Shown: positions 10,701 to 18,891, counted from the first letter of the stretch. The stretch: 44,618 nt of DNA from Pseudonocardiales bacterium (GCA_003244245.1 QHBY01000231.1:1-44618), one strand, 5' to 3'. The notes: generated from the sequence alone by a model not told the origin. Translations and numbers: made by a program.

Positions 10701-10782
10701 CGAGCGGACGCTGCGCCAGGGCACCGAGCTGGCGCTGGACGAGCTCCTGCGGCGCATCAAGCGACCGGCTGCGCGCGATTAG
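7738..10782 (+). CDS. BTAD-domain AfsR/SARP-type regulator with NTPase and TPR region
   Basis: N-terminal OmpR-like and BTAD region (LGPLAAVGPTGD...LLIDLLWG...FERLVAAGRSLVE...RLCAQLMVGTYRCGRQADALAAYRALRRTLRTELGLDPGPDLRRLERAVL), Walker A GPGGSGKTRLALEV, LLATSRERLGVPGE, long TPR-like tail. Confidence 0.92.
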   Translation: MGNGNLMGGEAGDDVVAARPSGDVEFLVLGPLAAVGPTGDVLCLGSPRRRALLAALLVHAGTVLSVDLLIDLLWGAYPPLTAATMVHGAVAGLRRVVGPGRGAQASTLLLTRDGGYALEVRPEQVDAVRFERLVAAGRSLVEAAPARASKTLADALALWRGPAFAGVEEPFARDAATRLEELRLECVEERIEAELTLGRHHDVVADLEALVAQHPLRERLCAQLMVGTYRCGRQADALAAYRALRRTLRTELGLDPGPDLRRLERAVLQQSDDLERGGSVRVARPRSGLPVPISTFVGRVRERDDVAALLARHRLVTLTGPGGSGKTRLALEVVRATVGRTVAEAWLVDLAPVTTPAMVQEKVADTLGIRAEPGRDLADTLAAAVSARDVTILFDNCEQLVETCAELAQGLLASTERVRLLATSRERLGVPGEAVYVVPPLATASPHDDWDQVAASDAVRLFADRAAAARPGFTVTADNAHLVLEVCRRLDGLPLALELAAARAATMPLRHLADRLDDRFRLLDSAIRVATPRHRSLAATVAWSYDLLDGPERTVFERVAVFPAAFALDAAEEVVSGDGLAARDVGMLLSRLVTVSAVQLEDGPDGEMRYRLLETTRQFARHRLDEVTLVGLRERHARRYLAQAQEAEPHLFRAGSARWLPRLHSEQDNFRAALGWSFGPDGDPELGAQLVRCLWHPWDLRGARGEGLHWVHAGLDAIGPDLPEQRLPLLSAGALFHLGRADFDAVAALANEQLALAGASGAQDWAGDALAMAASVAWARGDFAQAHCLYEDAVAASLAGGDLWRAAMEEAQLARLHRDRQQLATARAVALRALAHAREVGEDLACGLALDVLASLEQRRDDVPAAQRLVQEALVHYRRVGYVEGEASALHLAGRLALTAHEPQPAREAFERSMQLCRRIGHRAGTATALEGLAGVAAMVDDDEDAVLLLGAVTALRREIGVPVCAEVAAELLRELDRLAGRLGPLAAERTLRQGTELALDELLRRIKRPAARD

Positions 10783-10815
10783 CCAACGGTTAGGCGGCGC
10801 GTCGAGGCTCGTCCC

Positions 10816-12183
10816 ATGACGACCGGCGCGCTGCACGTGGACCCGCCCGGCGAGGTCATCCGCCCGGGGGACGCCACCTACGACGAGGTCCGCGCCGTGT
10901 TCAACGCCATGATCGACCGCCGACCGCTCGCCGTGCTGCGGTGCCGGGAGACCGCCGACGTGGTGCGGGGCGTCGTGTTCGCCCGAGAGCACGACCTGCC
11001 GCTCTCGATCCGCGGCGGCGGCCACAACATCGCAGGCAACGCTGTCTGCGACGGCGGGATCATGCTTGACCTGTCGCCAATGAAGGACCTGCGGGTCGAC
11101 CCGGACCGCCGCACCGCCCGGGCGGGTCCGGGCCTCACTCTGGGCGAGCTCGACGGCGGAACGCAGCAGCACGGGCTGGCCACCCCGCTCGGCGCGGTGT
11201 CGGTGACCGGCATCGCCGGTCTCACCCTGGGCGGCGGGCTCGGCTGGCTCAACGGCAAGCACGGTCTCACGTGCGACAACCTGCTCGCCGCTGAGGTCGT
11301 GACCGCCGACGGTGAGGTGTTGCGAGCCAGCGCGGAGGAGAACGCGGACCTGTTCTGGGCCCTGCGCGGCGGCGGCGGGAACTTCGGCGTCGTCACGTCG
11401 TTCACCTACCGCCTGCACCCGGTCGGGCCGGTGCTCGCCGGCGGGCTGTCCTACCCGTGGACCCGGGTGCGGGAGGCCCTGCGATTCCACCACGAGTTCA
11501 TGGCGGCGGCCCCGGACGAGCTCTCCACCTCGGTCTCCCTCGCGCTGGACCCGGCCGGCGCGCCGGTCGTCACCGTCGCGGTCTGCTACTGCGGGCCGCA
11601 CGAGGAGGGGCAACGCGTCCTGCGTCCGTTCCGCGCGTTCGGCCCGCCCGTGGCCGACACCATCGGCGCCGTGCCGTACCTGGCGTGGCAGAGCGCGTCC
11701 GACGCGGCCTGGCCGTCCGGCCGGCTGCAGTACTGGAAGGCCGGCTGGTTGCGGCAGCTGACCGACGGGGCGATCGAGACCATGGAACGGTTCGTCCCGC
11801 GGATGCCGTCGGCCGCCAGCGGCGTCGGGCTGCAACGCATGGGCGGCGCGGCGAGCCGGGTCGCAGCGTCCGCGACCGCATTCGCGCAGCGCGCCGAGCA
11901 GTACGACTTTCTGATCACTTCCCAGTGGCCGGACCCCCGGGACTCCGCGCGCAACCTCGAATGGACCCGGGCGTTCTTCACAGCCATGCAGCCACACCTA
12001 GAAAGCGCCGCGTACGTCAACAACCTGGGCGCCGAGGGCCAGGAACGCGTCCGCGCAGCCTACGGAGACAACTACCCGCGACTCGCCGAACTGAAGCGGA
12101 CCTACGACCCCGCCAACGTGTTCCGGCTGAACCAAAACATCGCCACAGCAACTCCTCAGGCGCAAGGATCCCTGACGAGCTGA
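10816..12183 (+). CDS. FAD-binding oxidoreductase, BBE family
   Basis: LSIRGGGHNIAGNAVCDGGIMLDLSPMK...GLTLGGGLGWLNGKHGLTCDNL...FWALRGGGGNFGVVTSF...YDPANVFRLNQNI; His and Cys compatible with bicovalent FAD. Confidence 0.92.
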   Translation: MTTGALHVDPPGEVIRPGDATYDEVRAVFNAMIDRRPLAVLRCRETADVVRGVVFAREHDLPLSIRGGGHNIAGNAVCDGGIMLDLSPMKDLRVDPDRRTARAGPGLTLGELDGGTQQHGLATPLGAVSVTGIAGLTLGGGLGWLNGKHGLTCDNLLAAEVVTADGEVLRASAEENADLFWALRGGGGNFGVVTSFTYRLHPVGPVLAGGLSYPWTRVREALRFHHEFMAAAPDELSTSVSLALDPAGAPVVTVAVCYCGPHEEGQRVLRPFRAFGPPVADTIGAVPYLAWQSASDAAWPSGRLQYWKAGWLRQLTDGAIETMERFVPRMPSAASGVGLQRMGGAASRVAASATAFAQRAEQYDFLITSQWPDPRDSARNLEWTRAFFTAMQPHLESAAYVNNLGAEGQERVRAAYGDNYPRLAELKRTYDPANVFRLNQNIATATPQAQGSLTS

Positions 12184-12215
12184 CAGAATTGACAATCGCC
12201 AGTTCGTCGTCGACC

Positions 12216-12335
12216 CGGATTTGCAGACCAGCCAGGCGCGGCGGCGGCTGCGCCTGTCCCCATCGAGCCCGGCACCCAGGAACTTGCCGTCATGGTCGAG
12301 GTCGTCTACGCCATCGACCAGCAAGTCCTCCGGAT
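12216..12335 (+). pseudogene. partial, internally deleted duplicate of the SIMPL gene 3' end
   Basis: 12216-12235 matches 6811-6830 (19/20); from 12244 onward matches from 7083 (gcggctgcgcctgtccccatcgagcccgg...catggtcgaggtcgtctacgccatcgaccag); TAA of the parent is CAA here. Confidence 0.85.
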
Positions 12336-12805
12336 TGCGCTTCGAGCTGCATGGGTCGGACCCGGTGGGTGGGATTTCCCTCCCCTACTCGGCCGACCGT
12401 GATGATCTCGCACGTGATCGGTGCGCCGGAGCGTTCGATCCGAGCGTCGGCGGTGAGCAGCGCGGTTTTGTGCCGCTCGGCGGCGGCGACGTAGATTGCG
12501 TCGGCGTGGCGCAGCGACCCGGACGCGAGCGTCCATGCGCGGTGCACGTCGATCCACGGTGTTGCTTCGATCAGGATCTCAACCGACTCTGCGTCGTGCA
12601 GCGCCTGCGTGAGGTCCGCAGTCTGGAAGGGATGGCCGGCTCGGTTCGAGGCTGCGCTGAGCCCGGACATGATCTCGATTGCGAAATGCCCCGGCGCGCA
12701 GAGTGGCTCGGCGGCGGGCTGGGCGGTCAACGCGTCGCGGGCTGCGATCCCTCGTGGTCCTGGGTCGGCGATGGCGTCGATGATGAGCGATGCGTCGACG
12801 ATCAC
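12290..12805 (-). CDS. vapC: PIN-domain ribonuclease toxin (VapC/FitB-like)
   Basis: MIVDASLIIDAIADPG...HFAIEIMSGL...LRHADAIYVAAAERHKTALLTADARIER; C-terminus reads into the SIMPL remnant. Confidence 0.85.
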   Translation of the reverse strand: MIVDASLIIDAIADPGPRGIAARDALTAQPAAEPLCAPGHFAIEIMSGLSAASNRAGHPFQTADLTQALHDAESVEILIEATPWIDVHRAWTLASGSLRHADAIYVAAAERHKTALLTADARIERSGAPITCEIITVGRVGEGNPTHRVRPMQLEAQSGGLAGRWRRRPRP

Positions 12806-13077
12806 GGCGCCGGCCGGTTGATCAGCCGGTCAGCGCGCTCGGAGTGACCGTCCGCGATGGCGTCGAGCACTGCTCGCCGCTCATCAGCCGGCACCTCGGG
12901 CCGACCGTCCAAGCGCTCTGCTGTCCTGGCGAGCGCTGCCTGCCGGCGCAGGTAGGCAGCCTGCGCGTGAACGGCGTCGCGCAGATAGCTCTGCAGCGAC
13001 GTGCCCCGCTCGGCTGCTGCCGACCGGATCTGATCGAGGTCGTCGTCGGGCACGTCGCGGATCAGGACGTTCGGCAT
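12802..13077 (-). CDS. vapB: FitA/VapB-like ribbon-helix-helix antitoxin
   Basis: MPNVLIRDVPDDDLDQIRSAAAERGTSLQSYLRDAVHAQA; 4-bp overlap with the downstream PIN toxin. Confidence 0.87.
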   Translation of the reverse strand: MPNVLIRDVPDDDLDQIRSAAAERGTSLQSYLRDAVHAQAAYLRRQAALARTAERLDGRPEVPADERRAVLDAIADGHSERADRLINRPAP

Positions 13078-13085
13078 ACGGAAAT

Positions 13086-13103
13086 GCTATCAATCATGAT
13101 AGC
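13086..13103. promoter_or_regulatory. inverted repeat upstream of the vapBC-like operon, candidate autoregulatory operator
   Basis: GCTATCA-ATCA-TGATAGC, perfect 7-bp arms, 8 bp upstream of the antitoxin ATG. Confidence 0.5.
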
Positions 13104-13182
13104 CGTGATGCAAGCGCTTTGGCTCTGCTGTGCGCAGATGGTCGCGCCGGCACCGGCCAGGCTTCCCATAGTCGGCGCCAGC

Positions 13183-13671
13183 TCACCTGGTAGACAGCCT
13201 GGGTTGGGTGCTGGGGAGGAGGACCTGCAGCACAGCCGAAGCGGTCCGCCTCGATGTCAGCCCTGTGGCGATAATGGTGTAGTGCCCCGGAGGGTCCCTC
13301 TCCAGGATTCCGCCGTGTGTCACGCTGCCACTTAAGTCGGCGGGGAAAACGTCCATCACGCCGTTGGTCGGGCCGGTCCAGGAGAATCGCACGCCCTCCC
13401 TGGGCGAGAACCCCGAGGCGGTGGCTGAATAGGTACTGCCGATCCTGACCTGGGAGGTTGACAGCACCAACCGGGCGCTTGGCTGCTTCCGTAACACGAA
13501 TGCCGTGGCAGCCGCCGCGATGACGAGCGCGCTGACGGTAATGAGCAGTAGCCAGCGTCGATGTGGGCGACGATCAGCTCTAGACGCGCGGCCGTCTGGT
13601 GCGCGGTGCATTCGTGCGAGTATGGCGCAAGGTTCTGACAGCGCCCAGCAAAGAGTTGCGAGACCACTCAC
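13183..13671 (-). CDS. hypothetical membrane-anchored extracytoplasmic protein
   Basis: RRWLLLITVSALVIAAAATAFVLRK followed by a beta-rich domain (LVLSTSQVRIGSTYSATASGFSPREGVRFSW...). Confidence 0.5.
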   Translation of the reverse strand: MSGLATLCWALSEPCAILARMHRAPDGRASRADRRPHRRWLLLITVSALVIAAAATAFVLRKQPSARLVLSTSQVRIGSTYSATASGFSPREGVRFSWTGPTNGVMDVFPADLSGSVTHGGILERDPPGHYTIIATGLTSRRTASAVLQVLLPSTQPRLSTR

Positions 13672-13892
13672 TCAGGGTGCCTATCAGCGTCGCTCCGTGA
13701 TGGCGTCAGCGCCACCCTTGATCCCTAGTTGCGCCCCTGATCAGCGGTTTTGTCCAATCGGAGTCGTCGCGCAGGTGCGAATTATGGTCGTGGAACTGAA
13801 CCGGACCGGCCCGCCATCCGAACGCCAGGTGGGTAAAAGTAGATCGCGATCACGGCGGTCGTCACCGGATGCCGGATGGACGGAGTACAGCA

Positions 13893-14066
13893 ATGCAGCA
13901 GTTCCAATGCGGGCACGAGGAGTGCGGAAGCCAGTTCACCGCGGCCAACAAGGATGACCTGATGGCCCAGGTAGCAGAACATCTGAAGGACGCACACAAC
14001 GTCGACAACCCGACCCAGACCTTGATGGGGTACCTCGAGTCGACCTGCGTGACGGTAAAGCCTTAA
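13893..14066 (+). CDS. DUF1059-like small protein
   Basis: MQQFQCGHEECGSQFTAANKDDLMAQVAEHLKDAHNVDNPTQTLMGYLESTCVTVKP. Confidence 0.75.
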   Translation: MQQFQCGHEECGSQFTAANKDDLMAQVAEHLKDAHNVDNPTQTLMGYLESTCVTVKP

Positions 14067-14074
14067 GGCCGCTG

Positions 14075-14090
14075 CTCACCTCGGTGAGCG
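14075..14090. terminator. candidate hairpin terminator after the DUF1059-like gene
   Basis: GCTCACC-TC-GGTGAGC, 9 nt after the stop; no U-tract. Confidence 0.35.
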
Positions 14091-14312
14091 CCCCGTGTCG
14101 GTCTCGATGGTGCCTCCCGCGCTAGAGGCCGACACATGGGTCGCCGGTGCTCGCTGGCCAGTCCGTGACCTCGTCCGGCCCCGATCCTCCGCAGCTCCGC
14201 GACAGCTTGCAGTTCACGGGTAACTCCGCCGCCGCACCCGCGAGGGACGCGACCTTGAGGTGGCTCCTGGCGCACGGCGGCACCGCTGCACATTCGAGCC
14301 GCTGCGCTGGGG

Positions 14313-15029
14313 TCAGCCGCTGATGGCATGCACCGCACTGATCACGCCCAGGACGGTCATCACGAGCGCGGCGACGCGGGCGATCCACGCCAACGGGATC
14401 CAGCGCAGCAACTGCCGGCCGCCCAGGACGGCCAGGCCGCCGACCGCCCACAGGCCCAGCGTCGCGCCGAGTCCAACGCTGACCGGATCGTGGTACTTGG
14501 CGGCCAGGTTAGCGGTGAGGATCTGGGTGAGATCACCGAACTCCGCAACGAACAGCACCCCGAAGCTCGTCGCCGCTACCTTCCAGAAACCGGATGGCCG
14601 GAAGCTACGCCGGCTGCGGGCCCGGGTCAGCACGGCGGCCGAATCATGTGGCCTCCGCTCGTCGCCGCCGGACGCCGAGCCCGGCGCCTGCTCACGCCCT
14701 GGCGGCGTGCTCCCTGACGCATGGGGATCGTCCCCGCCGCGACGTAGCATCAGCACCGCCCCGGCCAGGAACAGCACCGCCACGATGGCTTCGACGATCC
14801 GGTGGGGCGCCAGGCTCAAGGCGCTGCCCGCGGCCACCGCGATGATCACATGCAGTGCGAAGGCCGCCGCCACCCCGACGAACACGAAACCGGGCCGGTA
14901 GCGGGTGCCCAGTACCAGACTCGCCAGCGCGGTCTTATCGGGCAGCTCGGCTACGAAGACGATGCCGAACACCGCGGCCAGCAGGGCCAGACTCACCGTC
15001 GCGGTTCCTCTCCTCGTAGCCTGTGCCAA
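14313..15029 (-). CDS. TMEM165/GDT1 (UPF0016) family membrane protein
   Basis: Two half-motifs: FVAELPDKTALASLVLGTRYRP and FVAEFGDLTQILTANLAAKYHDP. Confidence 0.9.
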   Translation of the reverse strand: MAQATRRGTATVSLALLAAVFGIVFVAELPDKTALASLVLGTRYRPGFVFVGVAAAFALHVIIAVAAGSALSLAPHRIVEAIVAVLFLAGAVLMLRRGGDDPHASGSTPPGREQAPGSASGGDERRPHDSAAVLTRARSRRSFRPSGFWKVAATSFGVLFVAEFGDLTQILTANLAAKYHDPVSVGLGATLGLWAVGGLAVLGGRQLLRWIPLAWIARVAALVMTVLGVISAVHAISG

Positions 15030-15041
15030 CCCGAGCGGTGC

Positions 15042-15929
15042 TCACACCGCGGTGGCGTGTCTGGTGGTGATCAGGTCGTGCAGGGCGGCGAGCCGGACGT
15101 GGCTCTGCTCGTCGGCTGGAGTGTAGGTGACCATCCGGGTACCGAGCCGTTGGCCGAACCACAGGTTGGTGTAGTCGAGGCGCAGTAGACCGACTCGCGG
15201 GTTGACGACATGCTTGGTGCGGTTCTCCGGGGCGCTCACCTCGTGGCGCTCCCAAAGCTCAGCGAACTCCGGTGAGGCCTTTCGAAGCCGTGCCACCAGA
15301 CACTTCCAGGCCGGCTCGGCGACATACTCGGCCATGGCGGCACGGTATTGGCCGACCATCCGGCGCACCGCGTCCTCCCGGTCGGGAAACGCCGCGTGCC
15401 AGGCCGGGTGGGTGATCATCAGCCACAAGCTGTTGCGGTCGGTGAACGGCAGCGCATCCAGGTCCTCGACCAGGTGGGCATAGGTGCGGTTGTAGGCCAG
15501 CAGGTCATACCGGGCGTTGGTGATGCACGCGGGGTACGGTTCGAGCTGGTCGAGCAGGACCTGGACTGAGGGGAACATCGACCGGCACTCCGGCTCGATC
15601 GTCGGCGGCGGGAAGCCGGCGAGAGTGAACAGGTGCGCGCGTTCGTGCGGGTCGAACAGCAGCGTCCGCGCGACCGCTTCGAGTACCTGGTCGGATACCC
15701 GGATGTCGCGGCCCTGCTCCAGCCAGGTGTACCAGGTGACGCCGACTCCGGCGAGCTGCGCGACCTCCTCGCGGCGCAGCCCGGGGGTGCGGCGTCGACC
15801 GGCCGACGGCATTCCCACCTGTTCCGGGGAGATCCGCTGCCGGCGGCTGCGCAGGAACGCGGCCAGCTCACGGCGGCGCAGCTCGTCGGCTGATACGGGG
15901 ATCGGTACGGCGATGGCTGGTGGCGGCAC
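15042..15929 (-). CDS. XRE-family HTH regulator with MmyB-like ligand-binding domain
   Basis: LAAFLRSRRQRISPEQVGMPSAGRRRTPGLRREEVAQLAGVGVTWYTWLEQGRDIRVSDQVLEAVARTL... Confidence 0.92.
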   Translation of the reverse strand: MPPPAIAVPIPVSADELRRRELAAFLRSRRQRISPEQVGMPSAGRRRTPGLRREEVAQLAGVGVTWYTWLEQGRDIRVSDQVLEAVARTLLFDPHERAHLFTLAGFPPPTIEPECRSMFPSVQVLLDQLEPYPACITNARYDLLAYNRTYAHLVEDLDALPFTDRNSLWLMITHPAWHAAFPDREDAVRRMVGQYRAAMAEYVAEPAWKCLVARLRKASPEFAELWERHEVSAPENRTKHVVNPRVGLLRLDYTNLWFGQRLGTRMVTYTPADEQSHVRLAALHDLITTRHATAV

Positions 15930-15949
15930 CCGTCCATCATGACCGAGGC

Positions 15950-17131
15950 TTAGCGTGTTAGCCAGGTGCCACGGATACCTGGATAACTACGCTCTTGGTA
16001 CCTGGCTCGGCCCGGCATCACAGTAGGCGTGGCGACGTTGCCTGCGGGCAACTGGACCAGCACCCCGGTGGGTGCCAGCAGGTGGCCGATCGGGTTGCTG
16101 CCCAGGAACGCGGCGAACAGGTTGCTCACCGGTGGCAGCTGGGCGACCCCGGCGGCGACCGTGGCGGGCACGCGCTGTGCCTGCAGGCCTGCAGCGAGGG
16201 TGGCCGGCAATGACGTCGCCAGGCCCGCGATCATCAGCGAGAAGAACACCCCGATCGACAGCGAGGTCCCGGCGTTCTGGAAGGTCGAGCGCATGCCGGA
16301 GGCCACGCCGCGCTGGCTGGCGGGCATGCGGGTCTCGACGATGCAGAACACCACCAGCAGCCCGATCCCGGCCGCCAGGCCGCCCAGCACCCACGGACTG
16401 GTCCCCCCGGTGGGGTACCCACCGTAGGGCTGGATACCGACGGTGATCGAGGCCAGCAGCACACCCGTACCCGCGGTGAAGGTCAGGTTGCCCAGCCAAT
16501 CGATCCGGGCCGGTCGGCGGGACCCGATCTCCCGCAGGCTGCGATACGACCACAGGGTGCCGACGATCCCGATCGGCACGTTGATCCAGAACACCGCACG
16601 CCAGTTGATCACGGCCAGCAGACCGCCGGCGAGCAGGCCGATGAACTGCCCGGCCAGCGCAGTGATCTGGTTGACGCCCAGCGCCATGCCGCGCTGCTCG
16701 ATCGGGAACGCATCGGTGAGGATCGCCGCGGAGTTCGCGGTGAGCATCGCGCCGCCGACGGCTTGCACGACCCGGAACCCGATCAGCCACAGAGCGCCAT
16801 CCGCCCCGGTGAACGGATCGACCGACAGGGCCAGCGACGCGACGCTGAACACCAGGAAACCCAGGGTTGTACATCGGCACCCGGCCGAAGATGTCGCCCA
16901 GCCGTCCGAACGTCGCCACCAGCACTGCCGAGGTCAGCAGGTATCCCAGATCATCCACAGCAGGTAGCCGATGTTCCCCGGCGCCAACGGATCCAGCCCG
17001 ATACCGCGAAAAATCGCCGGTAGCGCGATGATGACGATCGAGCCGTCCAGCGCAGCCATCAGCACACCCAAGGTGGTATTGGACAGCGCCACCCATTTGT
17101 AGCGATCGGATGCGGTTGCCGTCGGGCTCAC
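15950..17131 (-). pseudogene. MFS (DHA2/14-TM type) drug transporter, multiply disrupted
   Basis: Start GTG overlaps marR stop; frame 1 WVALSNTTLGVLMAALDGSIVIIALPAIFRGI...YLLWMI, frame 2 GYLLTSAVLVATFGRLGDIFGRVPMYN, frame 3 LGFLVFSVASLALS...; internal deletion at ETR/MPASQRGVASG; aberrant C-terminus. Confidence 0.85.
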
Positions 17132-17574
17132 AGCCGCTGCGCCAACTTCTCCAACAGCGGTATCGCGACGACCAGCTGGCGCTGCTCGGCCAGGCTGAAC
17201 TCGTCCAGCGCGCGGGCCACCCGCTGGGTATTCACGCAGCGGCGGTCTACCAGGATCGTCTGGCCGGCCGCGGTCACCGACATCACGACGCAACGGCCGT
17301 CGTCGGGATGCGCCCGGCGCTCGACGAGTTGGCGCTGCTCCAGAGCGGCCAGGGTCGCGCCCATCGCTTGCGGGCGCACCCGCTCCTCCTCCGCGAGTGC
17401 CCCCGGAGTCGCGGGGCCGTCCCGGTCCAGCCGGGACAGCACCGAGATCTCCGACAACGTCAGGTCGCCGGCCGCATGGCCTTGGCGCAGCCGGCGCACG
17501 ATCCGACCCAACACCACCCGCAGGTCACATCCGGCCCGAACCAGATCGGCAGGCAACGTCGCACCATCGCTCAT
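17128..17574 (-). CDS. MarR family transcriptional regulator
   Basis: LTLSEISVLSRLDRDGPATPGALAEEERVRPQAMGATLAALEQRQLVERRAHPDDGRCVVMSVTAAG. Confidence 0.9.
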   Translation of the reverse strand: MSDGATLPADLVRAGCDLRVVLGRIVRRLRQGHAAGDLTLSEISVLSRLDRDGPATPGALAEEERVRPQAMGATLAALEQRQLVERRAHPDDGRCVVMSVTAAGQTILVDRRCVNTQRVARALDEFSLAEQRQLVVAIPLLEKLAQRL

Positions 17575-17582
17575 GGATAGTC

Positions 17583-17624
17583 AACGTAGGCTTATCAACC
17601 TGAGTGTACGAGTTGACCTACGTT
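17583..17624. promoter_or_regulatory. nested inverted repeats in divergent marR/isochorismatase promoter region
   Basis: AACGTAGG (17583-17590) ... CCTACGTT (17617-17624) enclosing TCAAC (17595-17599) ... GTTGA (17612-17616). Confidence 0.5.
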
Positions 17625-17631
17625 CGAAGGG

Positions 17632-18186
17632 GTGACAGCGGTGGCTGAGCTTCTCGTCGTCGTGGACATGCAGAACGGGTTCCTCCGGGACGGCAACCTG
17701 GCCAGCGACCGGTGCTTGGCCGTGCTCCCAGCGGTGCTCCGGGAGGTAGACGAGGCTCTCGCCGCTGGGCACCGGGTGCTGTTCACCGCCGATACTCACG
17801 AGATCGACGATGCGGAGTTCGCCGTGTTTCCCGAACACTGCGTCCGTGGCACCCACGAGGCCGATCTGGTCGATGAGCTGCTCCCGCTGCTGGCCCGGGA
17901 CGATGTTCTGCTGTTGCGCAAGCGGCGGTACTCGGCGCTGTTCGAGACCGAGATGCAGGGTCACCTGCACCGCTTCGGCATCGACTCCGTGCGGATCTGC
18001 GGGGTATGTACCGACATCTGCGTCCTGCACACCACGGCGGACCTGCGCAACCGCGATTTTCCGGTGACGGTGGCTGTCCACGCCACCGGCACCTTCGAAG
18101 GTCCGGGGCACCCGGCGGATGCAGTGCAGGAGTTCTCCCTCATGCACCTGCGGCGAGTGCTCGGAGCGAGACTCGATTACGGCTAG
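17632..18186 (+). CDS. isochorismatase family cysteine hydrolase (nicotinamidase-like)
   Basis: LLVVVDMQNGFL...LFTADTHEIDDAEF...RKRRYSALFETEM...ICGVCTDICVLHTTADLR (catalytic D, K/R region, C). Confidence 0.88.
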   Translation: MTAVAELLVVVDMQNGFLRDGNLASDRCLAVLPAVLREVDEALAAGHRVLFTADTHEIDDAEFAVFPEHCVRGTHEADLVDELLPLLARDDVLLLRKRRYSALFETEMQGHLHRFGIDSVRICGVCTDICVLHTTADLRNRDFPVTVAVHATGTFEGPGHPADAVQEFSLMHLRRVLGARLDYG

Positions 18187-18274
18187 GCCACCGCTCGGCT
18201 AGCCTTCGTCGACCCCGGTCGTTGCTGCGTTAGGGTTACAGCCCCAACAGCTACCGGAGCTCGGAGGGTGCGAC

Positions 18275-18541
18275 GTGGAGGTAGGCCGCCAGCCAGCGGA
18301 ACTCTCGAAGGAGCAACGGGAGCAACTTCATCGAGCCCACCAGCGCCTGCGCAATACCTCGCACGCTCTGGAAGCGTTAACGGTGGTCGAGCCGGTCCGC
18401 GGCCGATGGGTTGCCGCGCCCGCGCCTGACGAGGCACTCGAGGCAGCACAAAACGACCTCTATAACGCGTGGCAGGAATTCTGGCGTGTCCATCAGGAGC
18501 TGCTGCGCTGCGATCTCCCTCCGGGCGTTCTCGGTGAATAG
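18275..18541 (+). CDS. hypothetical small helical protein
   Basis: MEVGRQPAELSKEQREQLHRAHQRLRNTSHALEALTVVEPVRGRWVAAPAPDEALEAAQNDLYNAWQEFWRVHQELLRCDLPPGVLGE; GGAGG-like site upstream. Confidence 0.5.
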   Translation: MEVGRQPAELSKEQREQLHRAHQRLRNTSHALEALTVVEPVRGRWVAAPAPDEALEAAQNDLYNAWQEFWRVHQELLRCDLPPGVLGE

Positions 18542-18714
18542 GAAACCCCTTGTTCACCCGGCCTGCAACCTCTTGTTCACCCCGGTACGGCGACTTTCCT
18601 GGGTTCCTGAGATTATCGTTCTTCGCTAACTGCGGCGCCCGTCAGTGTGATATCAATCAATGCATCAAGGCAAGCCTGCGCGGCTCACGTCAACGAGGCC
18701 GACGAGGAGGAACG

Positions 18715-18861
18715 ATGATTGAACCGGAGCACGTCGCGTCCGATCTGCCGGAGCTGGACCGTGCCGATGATCCCAGCGGTGGGGCGGTGGCCTGGGCGCT
18801 ACTGGCGATGAGTGCGACCCTGATCTTCAGCGGCATTTCTGCGGCAGCCTGGGCGTGGTAA
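18715..18861 (+). CDS. small single-TM protein (48 aa)
   Basis: MIEPEHVASDLPELDRADDPSGGAVAWALLAMSATLIFSGISAAAWAW preceded by gaggagg Shine-Dalgarno. Confidence 0.5.
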   Translation: MIEPEHVASDLPELDRADDPSGGAVAWALLAMSATLIFSGISAAAWAW

Positions 18862-18891
18862 TTGAACGCTCAAGCCCGCGCCGAAGGCCGA

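Noticed and set aside
9901-11997. 698-aa minus-strand ORF opposite the BTAD regulator and oxidase
   Set aside because: Shadow ORF in high-GC DNA; low-complexity Arg/Gly/Pro composition, no family motifs, and the plus-strand genes are clear.
18550-18586. Short direct repeat ttgttcacccgg / ttgttcaccccgg
   Set aside because: Two short copies only, spacing not CRISPR-like and no associated genes.
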